Numbered from the stretch's first letter, positions 27,398 to 35,579 are shown. The stretch is DNA of 64,000 nt from an uncultured Lutibacter sp. (GCF_947495725.1 NZ_CANLZZ010000001.1:1-64000); one strand, 5' to 3'. Numbers and translations: made by a program. The notes: generated from the letters alone by a model not told the origin.

Positions 27398-28708
27398 TTA
27401 AACTTCAATTCCTTTCATCATTTTATTCCAATATAAATAAGGAAGTCCATATTTCTTAAGCATCCATAAACGCCAATGTTCTTTAGAAGAATCGCTTAAC
27501 AACATTGGAAATTGTTTCAATTTTGGATCTGGCATAAAATTCTTTTCATAATCAAATTCGGCCAATACCATTTTTCCATATCCGGTAATTAATGGACAAG
27601 ATGTATATCCGTTGTATTCTCTTGAAGAAAGTGATTTCGATTCAATTAAATTTAAAATATTTGCTACAACAACAGGAGCCTGTTTTCTAATAGCTGCACC
27701 TGTTTTTGATGTTGGTAAATTAGAAACATCGCCTAAACTAAAAATATTGTTAAACTTTGTATGCTGCATTGTTTTAGAATCAACACTTACCCATCCGGTT
27801 TCGGCTGCCAAAGGAGAATTTCTAATGAAATCTGGAGCGCATTGAGGAGGAGCAAGATGCATCATATCAAAATGAATTCCATACCTATTTCCTTCTCTTG
27901 TAACTTTAACATCTTTATAATTATATTGAATATCCCTATCCAATGAGGCCTCATCTCCATCAGCAATTGTAACACAACCACCAGCTGTTAAATCTTTATC
28001 TATTTCATACCAAGCTATTTTTTTATCTGCATCAACTTTTACTAATTTATGAAAAAAGCGAACATTAATATCTTTTTTATCAACTACTGTCATTAAGGTA
28101 TCAGCAATAATTTTAACTCCAAAAATAGATCCGCTAGGTAAAGCAAAAATAATATCAGTATTATCTCTAATACCTGTTTTTTTAAAATATTCTTCTGCTA
28201 AATACATTATTTTTTGTGGAGCACCTCCGCATTTTATAGGTGTTGTTGGCTGCGAAAATAATGCAGTACCACCTTTAAAATTTTTCAGTGTATCCCATGT
28301 ATGTTTTGGATTGGTGTAATTGCTACATACAATACCTTTATCCATGGCTTCTTTTAATCCTTCAACCAATTCCGGAGCAATTTTAAGTCCTGGAACAACT
28401 ACTAAATAATCATAGGTAAACTCATTTCCTGTTTTAGTAATTACCTTGTTTTTTTCTGGTTCAAAAGTTTCAGCAAATTCTTTAATCCATTTAACTCCTT
28501 TTGGAATTAATGAAGCCATAGGCTTAGCTGTTTTTTGAAAATTATATGTATTTGCACCAACCAAGGTCCAGGCTGGTTGATAATAATGTGTTTCTGATGG
28601 TTCAATAACACCAATTTTTAATAAAGGAGATTTCTTTTTTAACATTGAAGAAACCATTATACCTGCAGTTCCTCCTCCTATTACTAAAACTTGAAAATGT
28701 TTTGGCAT
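27398..28708 (-). CDS. sqr: Sulfide:quinone oxidoreductase, mitochondrial/SQOR-like type
   Basis: 436 aa from ATG 28708 (an in-frame TTG lies 8 codons upstream). SQR oxidises H2S, passes electrons to quinone and leaves the sulfur as a persulfide. The FAD fold is at VLVIGGGTAGI. The two catalytic cysteines of the animal enzyme have counterparts: Cys in TPIKCGGAPQK (about 160) and in NGYTSCPLITGYGKM (about 371). The tail (WMLKKYGLPYLYWNKMMKG) also resembles human SQOR, where it forms the membrane-contacting helices. It is the last gene of the sulfur island, and a Crp-like palindrome lies upstream at 28773-28788. Confidence 0.9.
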   Translation of the reverse strand: MPKHFQVLVIGGGTAGIMVSSMLKKKSPLLKIGVIEPSETHYYQPAWTLVGANTYNFQKTAKPMASLIPKGVKWIKEFAETFEPEKNKVITKTGNEFTYDYLVVVPGLKIAPELVEGLKEAMDKGIVCSNYTNPKHTWDTLKNFKGGTALFSQPTTPIKCGGAPQKIMYLAEEYFKKTGIRDNTDIIFALPSGSIFGVKIIADTLMTVVDKKDINVRFFHKLVKVDADKKIAWYEIDKDLTAGGCVTIADGDEASLDRDIQYNYKDVKVTREGNRYGIHFDMMHLAPPQCAPDFIRNSPLAAETGWVSVDSKTMQHTKFNNIFSLGDVSNLPTSKTGAAIRKQAPVVVANILNLIESKSLSSREYNGYTSCPLITGYGKMVLAEFDYEKNFMPDPKLKQFPMLLSDSSKEHWRLWMLKKYGLPYLYWNKMMKGIEV

Positions 28709-28762
28709 TGGCTTTGAATTTAAAATTAGCAATTAATTTGATTGGGAAATTATTAAAAATAA

Positions 28763-28798
28763 AACTATTTTATGTGATTTTAGTCACGCAAAATAGTT
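28763..28798 (-). promoter_or_regulatory. 36-bp dyad with Crp/Fnr-like core upstream of sqr
   Basis: The core TGTGAT-TTTA-GTCACG (28773-28788) fits TGTRAC-N4-GTYACA. It is embedded in a larger inverted repeat with the same centre: AACTATTTT (28763-28771) and AAAATAGTT (28790-28798). The minus strand then runs into a T-rich stretch, so it could also work as a terminator for the DUF2892 gene. A poor -7 (TAATTTCC) lies 32 bp from its centre. Confidence 0.5.
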
Positions 28799-28820
28799 CT
28801 ATTTATTTGAACTCATATTA

Positions 28821-29027
28821 TTACTTAACTTCACAAGTATTCATCCTAAAAATTGAATATAATGGACAACTACCAACAAGTGTTGTAATTAATAAAATTG
28901 CTGAAATTATATACAATAATGTCTGCACCCATGAAGTTTCAATTTCTGTTGAAAAAGCAAAATAACCAATAGCAACTCCCAAAATCATCCGTACAATTCG
29001 ATCGGTACTTCCTAAATTTCTTCTCAT
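28821..29027 (-). CDS. DUF2892 (YgaP-like) small inner-membrane protein
   Basis: 68 aa. It has the typical start MRRNLGSTDRIVRMILGVAIGYF and two transmembrane segments, ending GSCPLYSIFRMNTCEVK with the conserved GxCPLY motif. In other bacteria this domain is fused or adjacent to rhodaneses (YgaP) and is found in sulfur gene clusters. Its place in the island fits. The exact function is unknown; the two C-terminal cysteines may bind persulfide sulfur. Confidence 0.9.
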   Translation of the reverse strand: MRRNLGSTDRIVRMILGVAIGYFAFSTEIETSWVQTLLYIISAILLITTLVGSCPLYSIFRMNTCEVK

Positions 29028-29081
29028 TTTTTTAGTTTGTAATATTCTAATTGAAATTACGAAAAATCTTTTATTTTAAAA

Positions 29082-29534
29082 CTAAAATCCATAAGTTATT
29101 TTTGCATCTCTTATTTGTTCAGCTTCTGTTGTTTCTGGAAAAAGAAAATACTTTGGAGCTATTATAGGTTTTATTTGTCCTATATAAATTATTGTAATTG
29201 AAGTAAAAGGAAATTTTCCTTTCGTCATTTTAATCAATATCTTTTCTCGTTCTAAATATTCAGAATCATTTTTATCAATTATGTTTGCCTTACCTTTTAT
29301 CTGAAACCCCTTTTGGACAAGAATATCTATAAAACTAATGCATACATTATTTTGTTCTTCTATATTCTTTATGGTTTGAGGTGATGCAATATTTGCAATT
29401 ATTATTTCATCCTTTCCAAAATAATTGAATATTTCTTTTGGAGAAACATTGGGAATATTGTTTGCTGACACAGTTGCAAGCCAACATAAAACGCTTTTAT
29501 CAATACAATTTTTAATTTCTTTTGTTAATTCCAT
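29082..29534 (-). CDS. Pyridoxamine 5'-phosphate oxidase-fold (split-barrel flavin-binding) protein
   Basis: 150 aa. MELTKEIKNCIDKSVLCWLATVSANNIPNVSPKEIF is the N-terminal pattern of the PPOX/FMN split barrel, and KNIEEQNNVCISFIDILVQKGFQIKGKANII continues the barrel. Members bind FMN, F420 or haem. The substrate is unknown. It lies between the 54-residue protein and the DUF2892 gene in the sulfur island, with no promoter of its own visible, so it is likely co-transcribed. Confidence 0.82.
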   Translation of the reverse strand: MELTKEIKNCIDKSVLCWLATVSANNIPNVSPKEIFNYFGKDEIIIANIASPQTIKNIEEQNNVCISFIDILVQKGFQIKGKANIIDKNDSEYLEREKILIKMTKGKFPFTSITIIYIGQIKPIIAPKYFLFPETTEAEQIRDAKITYGF

Positions 29535-29590
29535 TTTCCTTAGATTAAATAAAACAATAAGAAATTATAATTGATTTTTATTGTTAATAT

Positions 29591-29755
29591 TTACGAATGA
29601 CCTTTTACAACAATTTTCATTACTTTCAAATTTAACTTAAAAAAATTAAAAATTTGAATTAGAAAACACGACCTCATAAATTTAACCATTCTTGTTGGTT
29701 CTGTACCATAAGACATATTACTATAAGGTATATTTTTATCTAAACTTTTATTCAT
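29591..29755 (-). CDS. Small 54-residue protein in the sulfur island
   Basis: Starts at ATG 29755, 11 bp after the stop codon of the SQR-like flavoprotein gene, in the same direction. The sequence MNKSLDKNIPYSNMSYGTEPTRMVKF... is basic, with one amphipathic/hydrophobic stretch (FLIQIFNFFKLNLKVMKIVV) that could be a membrane-surface helix. No family is assigned. Codon use and position are gene-like and the motif SYGTEPTRMVKFMR looks constrained, but only comparison with relatives would prove it. A longer reading from 29845 would overlap the flavoprotein and is not favoured. Confidence 0.5.
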   Translation of the reverse strand: MNKSLDKNIPYSNMSYGTEPTRMVKFMRSCFLIQIFNFFKLNLKVMKIVVKGHS

Positions 29756-29766
29756 AATAAAAAAAA

Positions 29767-31224
29767 TTATTCTGGAATTAGCCACCAAAAAGGTTTTGCT
29801 TTTGCCTTGTAAATAAACATGTAGTGCATAAATAATTTCATCCAATGACCTGCAGTACCAACTACACCAACCGTATCATTTATATTTCTCCCCCACTTCG
29901 GATATTTTTCCCAATCTTGTACAATTGGATTAACTGTCATAACAGCAGCTTGTCCTTTTCTTATTCCGTAACCAGCAGAAACAATACAAGCAGCTCCCAT
30001 TTTAGCCATAGAAGCTTCATGTGGATGATCTTTTTTTCCAGTTTTTATTTGATAAATAATATTCTGAGCTACTATTTTTCCAATTACACCTGAAGGCATT
30101 CCTGTTCGTGGAGGTGTTGGAAATATTTTTGTTCCATTTGGGCTTTGCATTGGTTTAGACATTGCATGTGGTGGTGCAAAAGCAATTCCTGCAGCATACA
30201 TATTTTTATAATTTACACTTTGGTAAATTAAAGGCCAATCTTTTGCACTCCATTCTTCATAGGGCTTGGATGAATAATCAGCATCAACTTTCATCATTCC
30301 ATTACCTGCAAATACTTCATTACTTATATTTCTTCCATCTTTTCCAAAAGCTTTCATTCCTGCACCAGCAAAACCGGGTATTAACATTGCAAAATCAAAT
30401 TCTTTTGTTGCTAAATCACCATCTAATGTTTCGTAATAAACTAATCCTTTTTCCACCTTAGAAACGCCGGCTTGCTTAATCCAACGAATTCCATATTCTT
30501 TTAAAATGGATTCTGCAAAAATTTTGGTTGGTGTTATGTATCCATTTCGTTTAATATATGCACCTCCCATACCAAAATCACCTAATTCATATTCATTAGT
30601 AATCCACCATAAATCGGCTAAGTGATTTAGTTTTCTTTTATTTATTTCAAAAGCAATATTTAAAATATACTCAAATGCTGCTCCTTGGCAGGTTGCCATA
30701 GGATGTCCAGTTCCAACTAAAAAAGTTTGCTTTTCGCCGTTTTCCATTTTTTTGAAAGATTTTTGTAAATCTTCCCAGGCGTGGGCTGCGTGATTATAAG
30801 TACATACTGATTGTGTAAACTTTTTTGGACCTAAACCTTCAGTTGCTTCAAAATTTAATTTTGGACCAGTAGCATTTATTAAATAATCATAAGTTACTTT
30901 TTCTTCAACATCCTTTTTATCTTCAGTAACATATTTAATTTTTACAAAGCCTTTCTCATTTTCTGAATCTCCTTCGGGATGAATAGCAACAGCAAGGGCT
31001 TGTTTATAATTCACTCCCATTTTTTTATAAACTGGTTCTAACTTAAATTTTACTTGGTTTGGAGTCATTAATCCAACTCCAACCCATATATTAGAGGGCA
31101 CCCATTGAAAATTACTATTTGGTGAAACCATAACAACTTCGTGTTCTTCCTTTAAGTATTTACTTAAATAGGATACTGCTGTATGTCCTGAAATTCCAGC
31201 TCCTAAAACAACAACTTTAGCCAT
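29767..31224 (-). CDS. SQR-like FAD-dependent pyridine-nucleotide-disulfide family flavoprotein
   Basis: 485 aa. It has an N-terminal FAD motif VVVLGAGISGHTAVSYL and the SQR-type NSNFQWVPSNIWVGVGLM. Two possible redox cysteines are in MATCQGAAFEY (about 180) and MGAACIVSAGYG (about 415), and the C-terminal tail is Trp/Phe-rich (HWMKLFMHYMFIYKAKAKPFWWLIPE), probably a membrane anchor. It belongs to the broad SQR/flavocytochrome c sulfide dehydrogenase group but is clearly different from the other SQR here. Its real substrate (sulfide, polysulfide or another thiol) is not known. It is preceded by the haem lipoprotein (6 bp gap), so the two could exchange electrons. Confidence 0.85.
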   Translation of the reverse strand: MAKVVVLGAGISGHTAVSYLSKYLKEEHEVVMVSPNSNFQWVPSNIWVGVGLMTPNQVKFKLEPVYKKMGVNYKQALAVAIHPEGDSENEKGFVKIKYVTEDKKDVEEKVTYDYLINATGPKLNFEATEGLGPKKFTQSVCTYNHAAHAWEDLQKSFKKMENGEKQTFLVGTGHPMATCQGAAFEYILNIAFEINKRKLNHLADLWWITNEYELGDFGMGGAYIKRNGYITPTKIFAESILKEYGIRWIKQAGVSKVEKGLVYYETLDGDLATKEFDFAMLIPGFAGAGMKAFGKDGRNISNEVFAGNGMMKVDADYSSKPYEEWSAKDWPLIYQSVNYKNMYAAGIAFAPPHAMSKPMQSPNGTKIFPTPPRTGMPSGVIGKIVAQNIIYQIKTGKKDHPHEASMAKMGAACIVSAGYGIRKGQAAVMTVNPIVQDWEKYPKWGRNINDTVGVVGTAGHWMKLFMHYMFIYKAKAKPFWWLIPE

Positions 31225-31230
31225 AATTCA

Positions 31231-31791
31231 CTAATTAAATGTTATACTCCAAACACCTCTAACATCCCCTTCACTATAACCTGTAGCAATATCAAAAGGG
31301 TAAATAGATTTTATAATTGAATCTGTTTTAACTGTCATTGTTTCATTAACTTTTCCATGACATGTTAAACATTTTGCTTGGACAATTATTGGTGCGTAAA
31401 AGTGTTTCTTATTTTCTAAATCGATTTCTACTATTGGTAGTAATTCCTCTCCATTCTCTTTTGATTGTTTATAAGCTTCTATTACCTCCAGTTCTCTTTC
31501 TTTAGGTTCTATTTTACAGCTTCTTAACTGATCTGAGGATCTTTTGACAATTGCATTGTGTTTTTTAGATAATTCATCTAGAATATTTAAGGCTTCATCC
31601 TTACAAAAAGGTATTGCTTTCGCTGGACCACCTGCTTTCATTTGAGTCATTAAATTTGTACTCAATTCATTAAATGATGCCTGGGCAATTTCATTTCCCT
31701 TTACCATGTATTCTTGTTTCTCCTTTTCAGAAAAACCTTTATTACATGAAATAAAACTTCCAAAAAATAAAATTAATAGTAACTGTTTCAT
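31231..31791 (-). CDS. DUF3365 (Tll0287-like) haem-binding lipoprotein
   Basis: 186 aa. A lipobox (LLILFFGSFISCNKG) makes Cys16 the likely lipid anchor. The DUF3365 domain includes MKAGGPAKAIPFCKDEALNILDELS and the haem c motif AKCLTCHGK (about 139-147), followed by YPFDIATGYSEGDVRGVWSI. Tll0287-type proteins bind one c-type haem in a PAS-like fold and are thought to sense redox state or ligands. It overlaps the rhodanese gene by 4 bp and precedes the SQR-like flavoprotein gene. It is a candidate periplasmic electron carrier or sensor for the sulfur pathway. Confidence 0.88.
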   Translation of the reverse strand: MKQLLLILFFGSFISCNKGFSEKEKQEYMVKGNEIAQASFNELSTNLMTQMKAGGPAKAIPFCKDEALNILDELSKKHNAIVKRSSDQLRSCKIEPKERELEVIEAYKQSKENGEELLPIVEIDLENKKHFYAPIIVQAKCLTCHGKVNETMTVKTDSIIKSIYPFDIATGYSEGDVRGVWSITFN

Positions 31792-32201
31792 TCTTTTACA
31801 ATTGTTAATTTGTTTCTATACCAATTTGAAATACCACCTTGTAAATCATAGATTTGTGTAAAACCTAAATTAGCTATTTTTTTTGAAGCTGAAGAAGTTC
31901 TACTACCCGAACGGCAGTATATAAATATTGGTTTTGACACATCGTATTTTGCTATTTGTTCTAAAAAACTTTTATCGTATAAATTAATATTAATGGCACC
32001 TGCAATGTGTCCTTGTTCAAATTCACGCGGAGTTCTAATATCAATTAATGTATTATTTTGAATTTTATCTTTAAATTCTATTGGTGTAACAACGTTTATT
32101 ATACCAGATTGAGTCACTGTTTTAGAAGGTTTAGGATTTTTACATCCAAAACTAATAACAGCTATAAAAAAGATGAATGTTTTTAATAAATTTATGTTCA
32201 T
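31788..32201 (-). CDS. Rhodanese-domain lipoprotein
   Basis: 137 aa from ATG 32201 (an upstream ATG at 32219 would lie at or before the predicted start site). A lipobox (FFIAVISFGCKNPKP) anchors it outside the inner membrane. The single rhodanese domain has LIDIRTPREFEQGHIAGAINI and the active-site loop IYCRSGSRTSSA with the catalytic Cys. Rhodaneses move sulfane sulfur between thiols, cyanide or sulfite. It heads the operon with the DUF3365 protein and the SQR-like flavoprotein. A Crp/Fnr-like palindrome is centred 32 bp upstream of the -7. Confidence 0.9.
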   Translation of the reverse strand: MNINLLKTFIFFIAVISFGCKNPKPSKTVTQSGIINVVTPIEFKDKIQNNTLIDIRTPREFEQGHIAGAININLYDKSFLEQIAKYDVSKPIFIYCRSGSRTSSASKKIANLGFTQIYDLQGGISNWYRNKLTIVKE

Positions 32202-32216
32202 GTTTTTGATTTTATA

Positions 32217-32260
32217 CAAATGTAATTTTACAAAGATAAACTGTAGTAACCAATGTTACT
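32217..32260 (-). promoter_or_regulatory. Promoter and Crp/Fnr-like box of the rhodanese-DUF3365-flavoprotein operon
   Basis: The box AGTAAC-CAAT-GTTACT (32245-32260; arms extend to TAGTAAC/GTTACTA) is centred at 32252.5. A minus-strand TACATTTG (-7) lies at 32217-32224, centre 32220.5, exactly 32 bp away. A second -7-like TATCTTTG is at 32231-32238, closer to the box. Confidence 0.6.
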
Positions 32261-32270
32261 AAACAAAAAA

Positions 32271-32292
32271 AGGGGAGCTAAATAACTCCCCT
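32271..32292 (-). terminator. Terminator after the persulfide dioxygenase-rhodanese gene
   Basis: AGGGGAG (32271-32277) and CTCCCCT (32286-32292) form a GC-rich stem with an 8-base loop. On the minus strand it is followed by seven T. It separates this gene from the rhodanese operon. Confidence 0.85.
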
Positions 32293-32313
32293 AACATTAA
32301 ATAAAAAGAACAT

Positions 32314-33729
32314 TTACAATAATGTAGTAGGACAAACGTAATCTGTTAATTTTACATCTGTATCCTTAATATCTTTAAATCCACCTCTTACATCTGTAAC
32401 ATTTTTAACTCCGTTTGCCTTAAATATAGACGCGGCAATTAGCGAACGATATCCGCTTGCACAATGTAAAAAGTATTCTTTATTTGGATTAATTTCTGCG
32501 AAATTTGTATGAATAAAATCTAATGGAAAATTTTCTACACCAACTACATGTTCCGATAGATATTCAGATTCTTTTCTTACATCAACAGGTGCATCCATTG
32601 TGCCTTTTTTTAATCTATTTGCAAATTCAATTGCAGAAATAGATCCAATTTTATCAACTTTGTGACCTGCAGCCAACCAAGAGTGAATTCCTCCTCTTAA
32701 ATAACCCTGAACATTATCGTAACCTACACGTGAAAATCTTGTAACAACTTCATGTTCTCTACCTTCTTCGGCAATAAAAATTATTTTTTGGTTTATTTCT
32801 TTAATTAAAGCTCCAACCCAAGGTGCAAAACCACCTTCTACCCCAATATACCAAGCTCCAGGAACTGTTCCTTCTTCAGCGTATAGTTCTTTCGATCGAG
32901 TATCAACAACTAAAATATCATCCTGTTCACTTAATTCTTTAAAAGAATCTGCATCAATTGGAGTTGTTCCTTTTTTCAAAATTTCATCAATACTTGTATT
33001 AATGCCTTTATTCATTCTAACATTATTTCCAAAATACTGTGGTGCAGGTTTTAAACCTGTAGTTACTTCTTTAATAAATTCTTCTTTTGTCATATCAGCT
33101 CTAAGAGCATAGTTGGTTTTCTTTTGATTACCTAAAGTATCAAAAGTTTCTGAGCTCATATTTTTTCCACAAGCGGAACCAGCTCCATGATTAGGATATA
33201 CAATAATATCATCTGGTAAAACCATTATTTTATTTCTCAAAGAATCGAATAAATGACCTGCTAAATCATCTTGTGTCATATCTGATTTTACTGCCAAATC
33301 TGGACGACCAACATCACCTATAAACAAACAATCGCCTGTAAAAACATAAGGTGTTTTTCCTTTCTCGTCAATTAATAAATATGAGGAAGATTCCATTGTA
33401 TGCCCTGGAGTATGCAACAGTTGTAATGTAAGCTTTCCTATTTTAAATTTTTCGCCATCCGTACCTTGGTGAATTTCATAGTTTGGGCGCGCATTAGGCC
33501 CAAAAACAATAGTTGCACCAGTTTTTTTTGCTAGATCAACTTGACCAGAAACAAAATCGGCATGAAAGTGAGTTAAAAATACATACTTTATTTTTGCTCC
33601 ATCCGCTTTTGCCATTTCAATATATGGTTCCGTTTCTCTTAAAGGATCAATAATTGCAGCTTCACCGTCAGAATGAATATAATAAGCCATTTCTGCTAAG
33701 CAGCCCGTAAACAATTGTTCTACTTTCAT
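32314..33729 (-). CDS. Persulfide dioxygenase-rhodanese fusion (CstB/ETHE1-like)
   Basis: 471 aa. The N-terminal metallo-beta-lactamase fold (1-235) has THFHADFVSG, HTPGHTMESSSYL and FTGDCLFIGDVGRPDL, giving the His, His, Asp iron ligands of ETHE1-type persulfide dioxygenases. Two rhodanese folds follow. The first (about 265-355) has no cysteine in the loop (FIAEEGREHEV) and is probably structural. The second (about 365-465) has the active HCASGYRS. This is the layout of staphylococcal CstB, which oxidises persulfides to sulfite and makes thiosulfate. It has its own promoter with a Crp/Fnr-like box, and its own terminator. Confidence 0.92.
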   Translation of the reverse strand: MKVEQLFTGCLAEMAYYIHSDGEAAIIDPLRETEPYIEMAKADGAKIKYVFLTHFHADFVSGQVDLAKKTGATIVFGPNARPNYEIHQGTDGEKFKIGKLTLQLLHTPGHTMESSSYLLIDEKGKTPYVFTGDCLFIGDVGRPDLAVKSDMTQDDLAGHLFDSLRNKIMVLPDDIIVYPNHGAGSACGKNMSSETFDTLGNQKKTNYALRADMTKEEFIKEVTTGLKPAPQYFGNNVRMNKGINTSIDEILKKGTTPIDADSFKELSEQDDILVVDTRSKELYAEEGTVPGAWYIGVEGGFAPWVGALIKEINQKIIFIAEEGREHEVVTRFSRVGYDNVQGYLRGGIHSWLAAGHKVDKIGSISAIEFANRLKKGTMDAPVDVRKESEYLSEHVVGVENFPLDFIHTNFAEINPNKEYFLHCASGYRSLIAASIFKANGVKNVTDVRGGFKDIKDTDVKLTDYVCPTTLL

Positions 33730-33771
33730 AATTATTTGATTTTAATTCGATTATACCTAATTGGAGTACTT

Positions 33772-33815
33772 CAAAGCTACAAGAAACTTTTCTTATATTT
33801 GTAACCCAGATTACA
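33772..33815 (-). promoter_or_regulatory. Promoter and Crp/Fnr-like box of the persulfide dioxygenase gene
   Basis: A minus-strand -7 TAGCTTTG spans 33772-33779 (centre 33775.5). The box TGTAAC-CCAG-ATTACA spans 33800-33815 (centre 33807.5), 32 bp upstream, which is the class-II activator position near -41.5. Confidence 0.7.
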
Positions 33816-33838
33816 TAATTAAAAAAATTAAGTTTTTT

Positions 33839-35575
33839 TTAATTATTGGTTTGTTTAATGTAATTTGAAAATTTGTAGTCGGTTTCCAAATTTTTCTTAC
33901 GTTCATTATAGCTATCTACAGCTTCTTGGATACTCATAAAGCAATTGGTATATCCTATATTACTCATGATCCCGCTTTTTTCTAAAACGTCTCTAACTGG
34001 CCCCTTCATTCCACTAAAAACAATTTCAATATGTAGACTCTTATATCTTTTAATTAAATCTTTTAACATATACACTCCAGAGCTATCTATACTGTTAATG
34101 CTTTCACCATCAATTATTATTAGCTTTAATTTTTCTCCTTTTTGAGCAATAAACTCTTCCAATTTATCTTTAAAATAATTGACATTCGCAAAATAAATTT
34201 GAGCATCAAATCGTAATATTAATAATTCATCACTTGTTTTTAAAAGGCCTTCAAACCTGCTCACATTTCTATAAAAATGGGTGTCAGGAATTTGTCCAAG
34301 TATTGCTACATGTGGTTTAGTGCTTCTATATATTAGCATTGCTAAGGATAGGGTAATTCCAATAAAAATACCTTCTTTAATTCCAATTGTTGCTGTTACT
34401 ATTAGAGTAATATTTAAGATAATTAATTCTCTTTTTGAATAATTTAATAACTGTCTTGGTACCGTAAAATCTAGTAACCCAAAAACAGCCACAACAATTA
34501 TTGCACCTAAAACCGATTTAGGTAAATAATAAAATATTGGCGTTAAATACAGTAGCGTAAATCCAACTACTAAACCAGATATTATGGCCGCCAATGGTGT
34601 TTTAGCTCCAGCTTGGTTATTAACTGCTGTTCTAGACAATCCACCGGTTCCGGGATAGGTTTGAAAAAATGATCCTACAATATTTCCTAAACCAAGAGCT
34701 ATTAATTCTTGATTAGGTTTTACTTTATAATTATCGTGTTTTAATTCAATGGCTTTAGCAACTGAAATAGCCTCTAAAAAACCAATAAAAGATAATGTTA
34801 ATGCAATTGGAAATAAAGATTCCAGTGTTGACATTTCGAATTTAGGAATTATAAACTCTGGTAATCCTTTTGGAATTTCCCCCAATATTTGAACCCCATA
34901 TTGATCTAATTTAAATAGTTTAACCACCAATATTCCTAAAACCACAACAATTAATGCCGCTGGTACTTTTGTGGTTAAACGTTTAAAAAAAACCAAAATA
35001 ATTATTGAAATAACACCTATTCCAAATGTTAACCAATTTATTTCAGATATATGTTTGAAGGCATCCATAATTAAATTATGAATTCCATTATCTCTATCCA
35101 TTTGAATACCCAGTAAATTTTTTAACTGATTAAGTCCAATAATTAATGCCGCTGCAGAAGTAAATCCACTTATTACCGGTCTAGATAAAAAATTTACTAA
35201 AAAGCCTAATTTAAAAAAACCAAAAGCAACTTGCAAAACTCCCATCATAAAAGCTAAAAGAATAGCGAACTCAATAAAATGCTGGGATCCAATCTCTGCT
35301 AAAGCTGCAACTCCAGAAGCTACAATTAACGAATCCATTGCTACAGGACCTACAGCTAATTGTCTTGATGTTCCAAAAATAGCATATACTATTTGAGGAA
35401 TCATTGCAGTATACAACCCATAAATTGGCGGTAAGCCGGCTATCATAGCATATGCAATTCCTTGTGGAATTAGCATAATTCCAACCGTTAAACCGGCTCC
35501 CAAATCCCCCTTAAACCATTCTTTTTTATAGCTTGGAAGCCATTCAAGTATCGGAATATATTTTTTAAAATTCAT
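33839..35575 (-). CDS. SulP-family anion transporter with STAS domain (first of a tandem pair)
   Basis: 578 aa from ATG 35575; an in-frame extension to 35626 would overlap the upstream gene's end. SulP proteins move sulfate, bicarbonate or related anions. The transmembrane domain opens with WLPSYKKEWFKGDLGAGLTVGIMLIPQGIAYAMIAGLPPIYGLYTAMIP and contains the family motif FFQTYPGTGGLSRTAVN. The cytosolic STAS domain (about 440-550) keeps the DSSG motif (SINSIDSSGVYML). It lies 4 bp after the second SulP gene. In this context, export of sulfite/sulfate made by the dioxygenase, or sulfate import, are both possible. Confidence 0.93.
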   Translation of the reverse strand: MNFKKYIPILEWLPSYKKEWFKGDLGAGLTVGIMLIPQGIAYAMIAGLPPIYGLYTAMIPQIVYAIFGTSRQLAVGPVAMDSLIVASGVAALAEIGSQHFIEFAILLAFMMGVLQVAFGFFKLGFLVNFLSRPVISGFTSAAALIIGLNQLKNLLGIQMDRDNGIHNLIMDAFKHISEINWLTFGIGVISIIILVFFKRLTTKVPAALIVVVLGILVVKLFKLDQYGVQILGEIPKGLPEFIIPKFEMSTLESLFPIALTLSFIGFLEAISVAKAIELKHDNYKVKPNQELIALGLGNIVGSFFQTYPGTGGLSRTAVNNQAGAKTPLAAIISGLVVGFTLLYLTPIFYYLPKSVLGAIIVVAVFGLLDFTVPRQLLNYSKRELIILNITLIVTATIGIKEGIFIGITLSLAMLIYRSTKPHVAILGQIPDTHFYRNVSRFEGLLKTSDELLILRFDAQIYFANVNYFKDKLEEFIAQKGEKLKLIIIDGESINSIDSSGVYMLKDLIKRYKSLHIEIVFSGMKGPVRDVLEKSGIMSNIGYTNCFMSIQEAVDSYNERKKNLETDYKFSNYIKQTNN

Positions 35576-35579
35576 TGTT

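Noticed and set aside
29030..29075. TGTAAT...ATTACG as a fifth Crp-like box before the DUF2892 gene
   Set aside because: The half sites are 12 bp apart instead of 4, so the geometry does not match the other four.
29591..29845. 84-residue reading of the small island gene
   Set aside because: The extra 30 residues overlap the end of the flavoprotein gene in another frame; the ATG at 29755 lies naturally after its stop codon.
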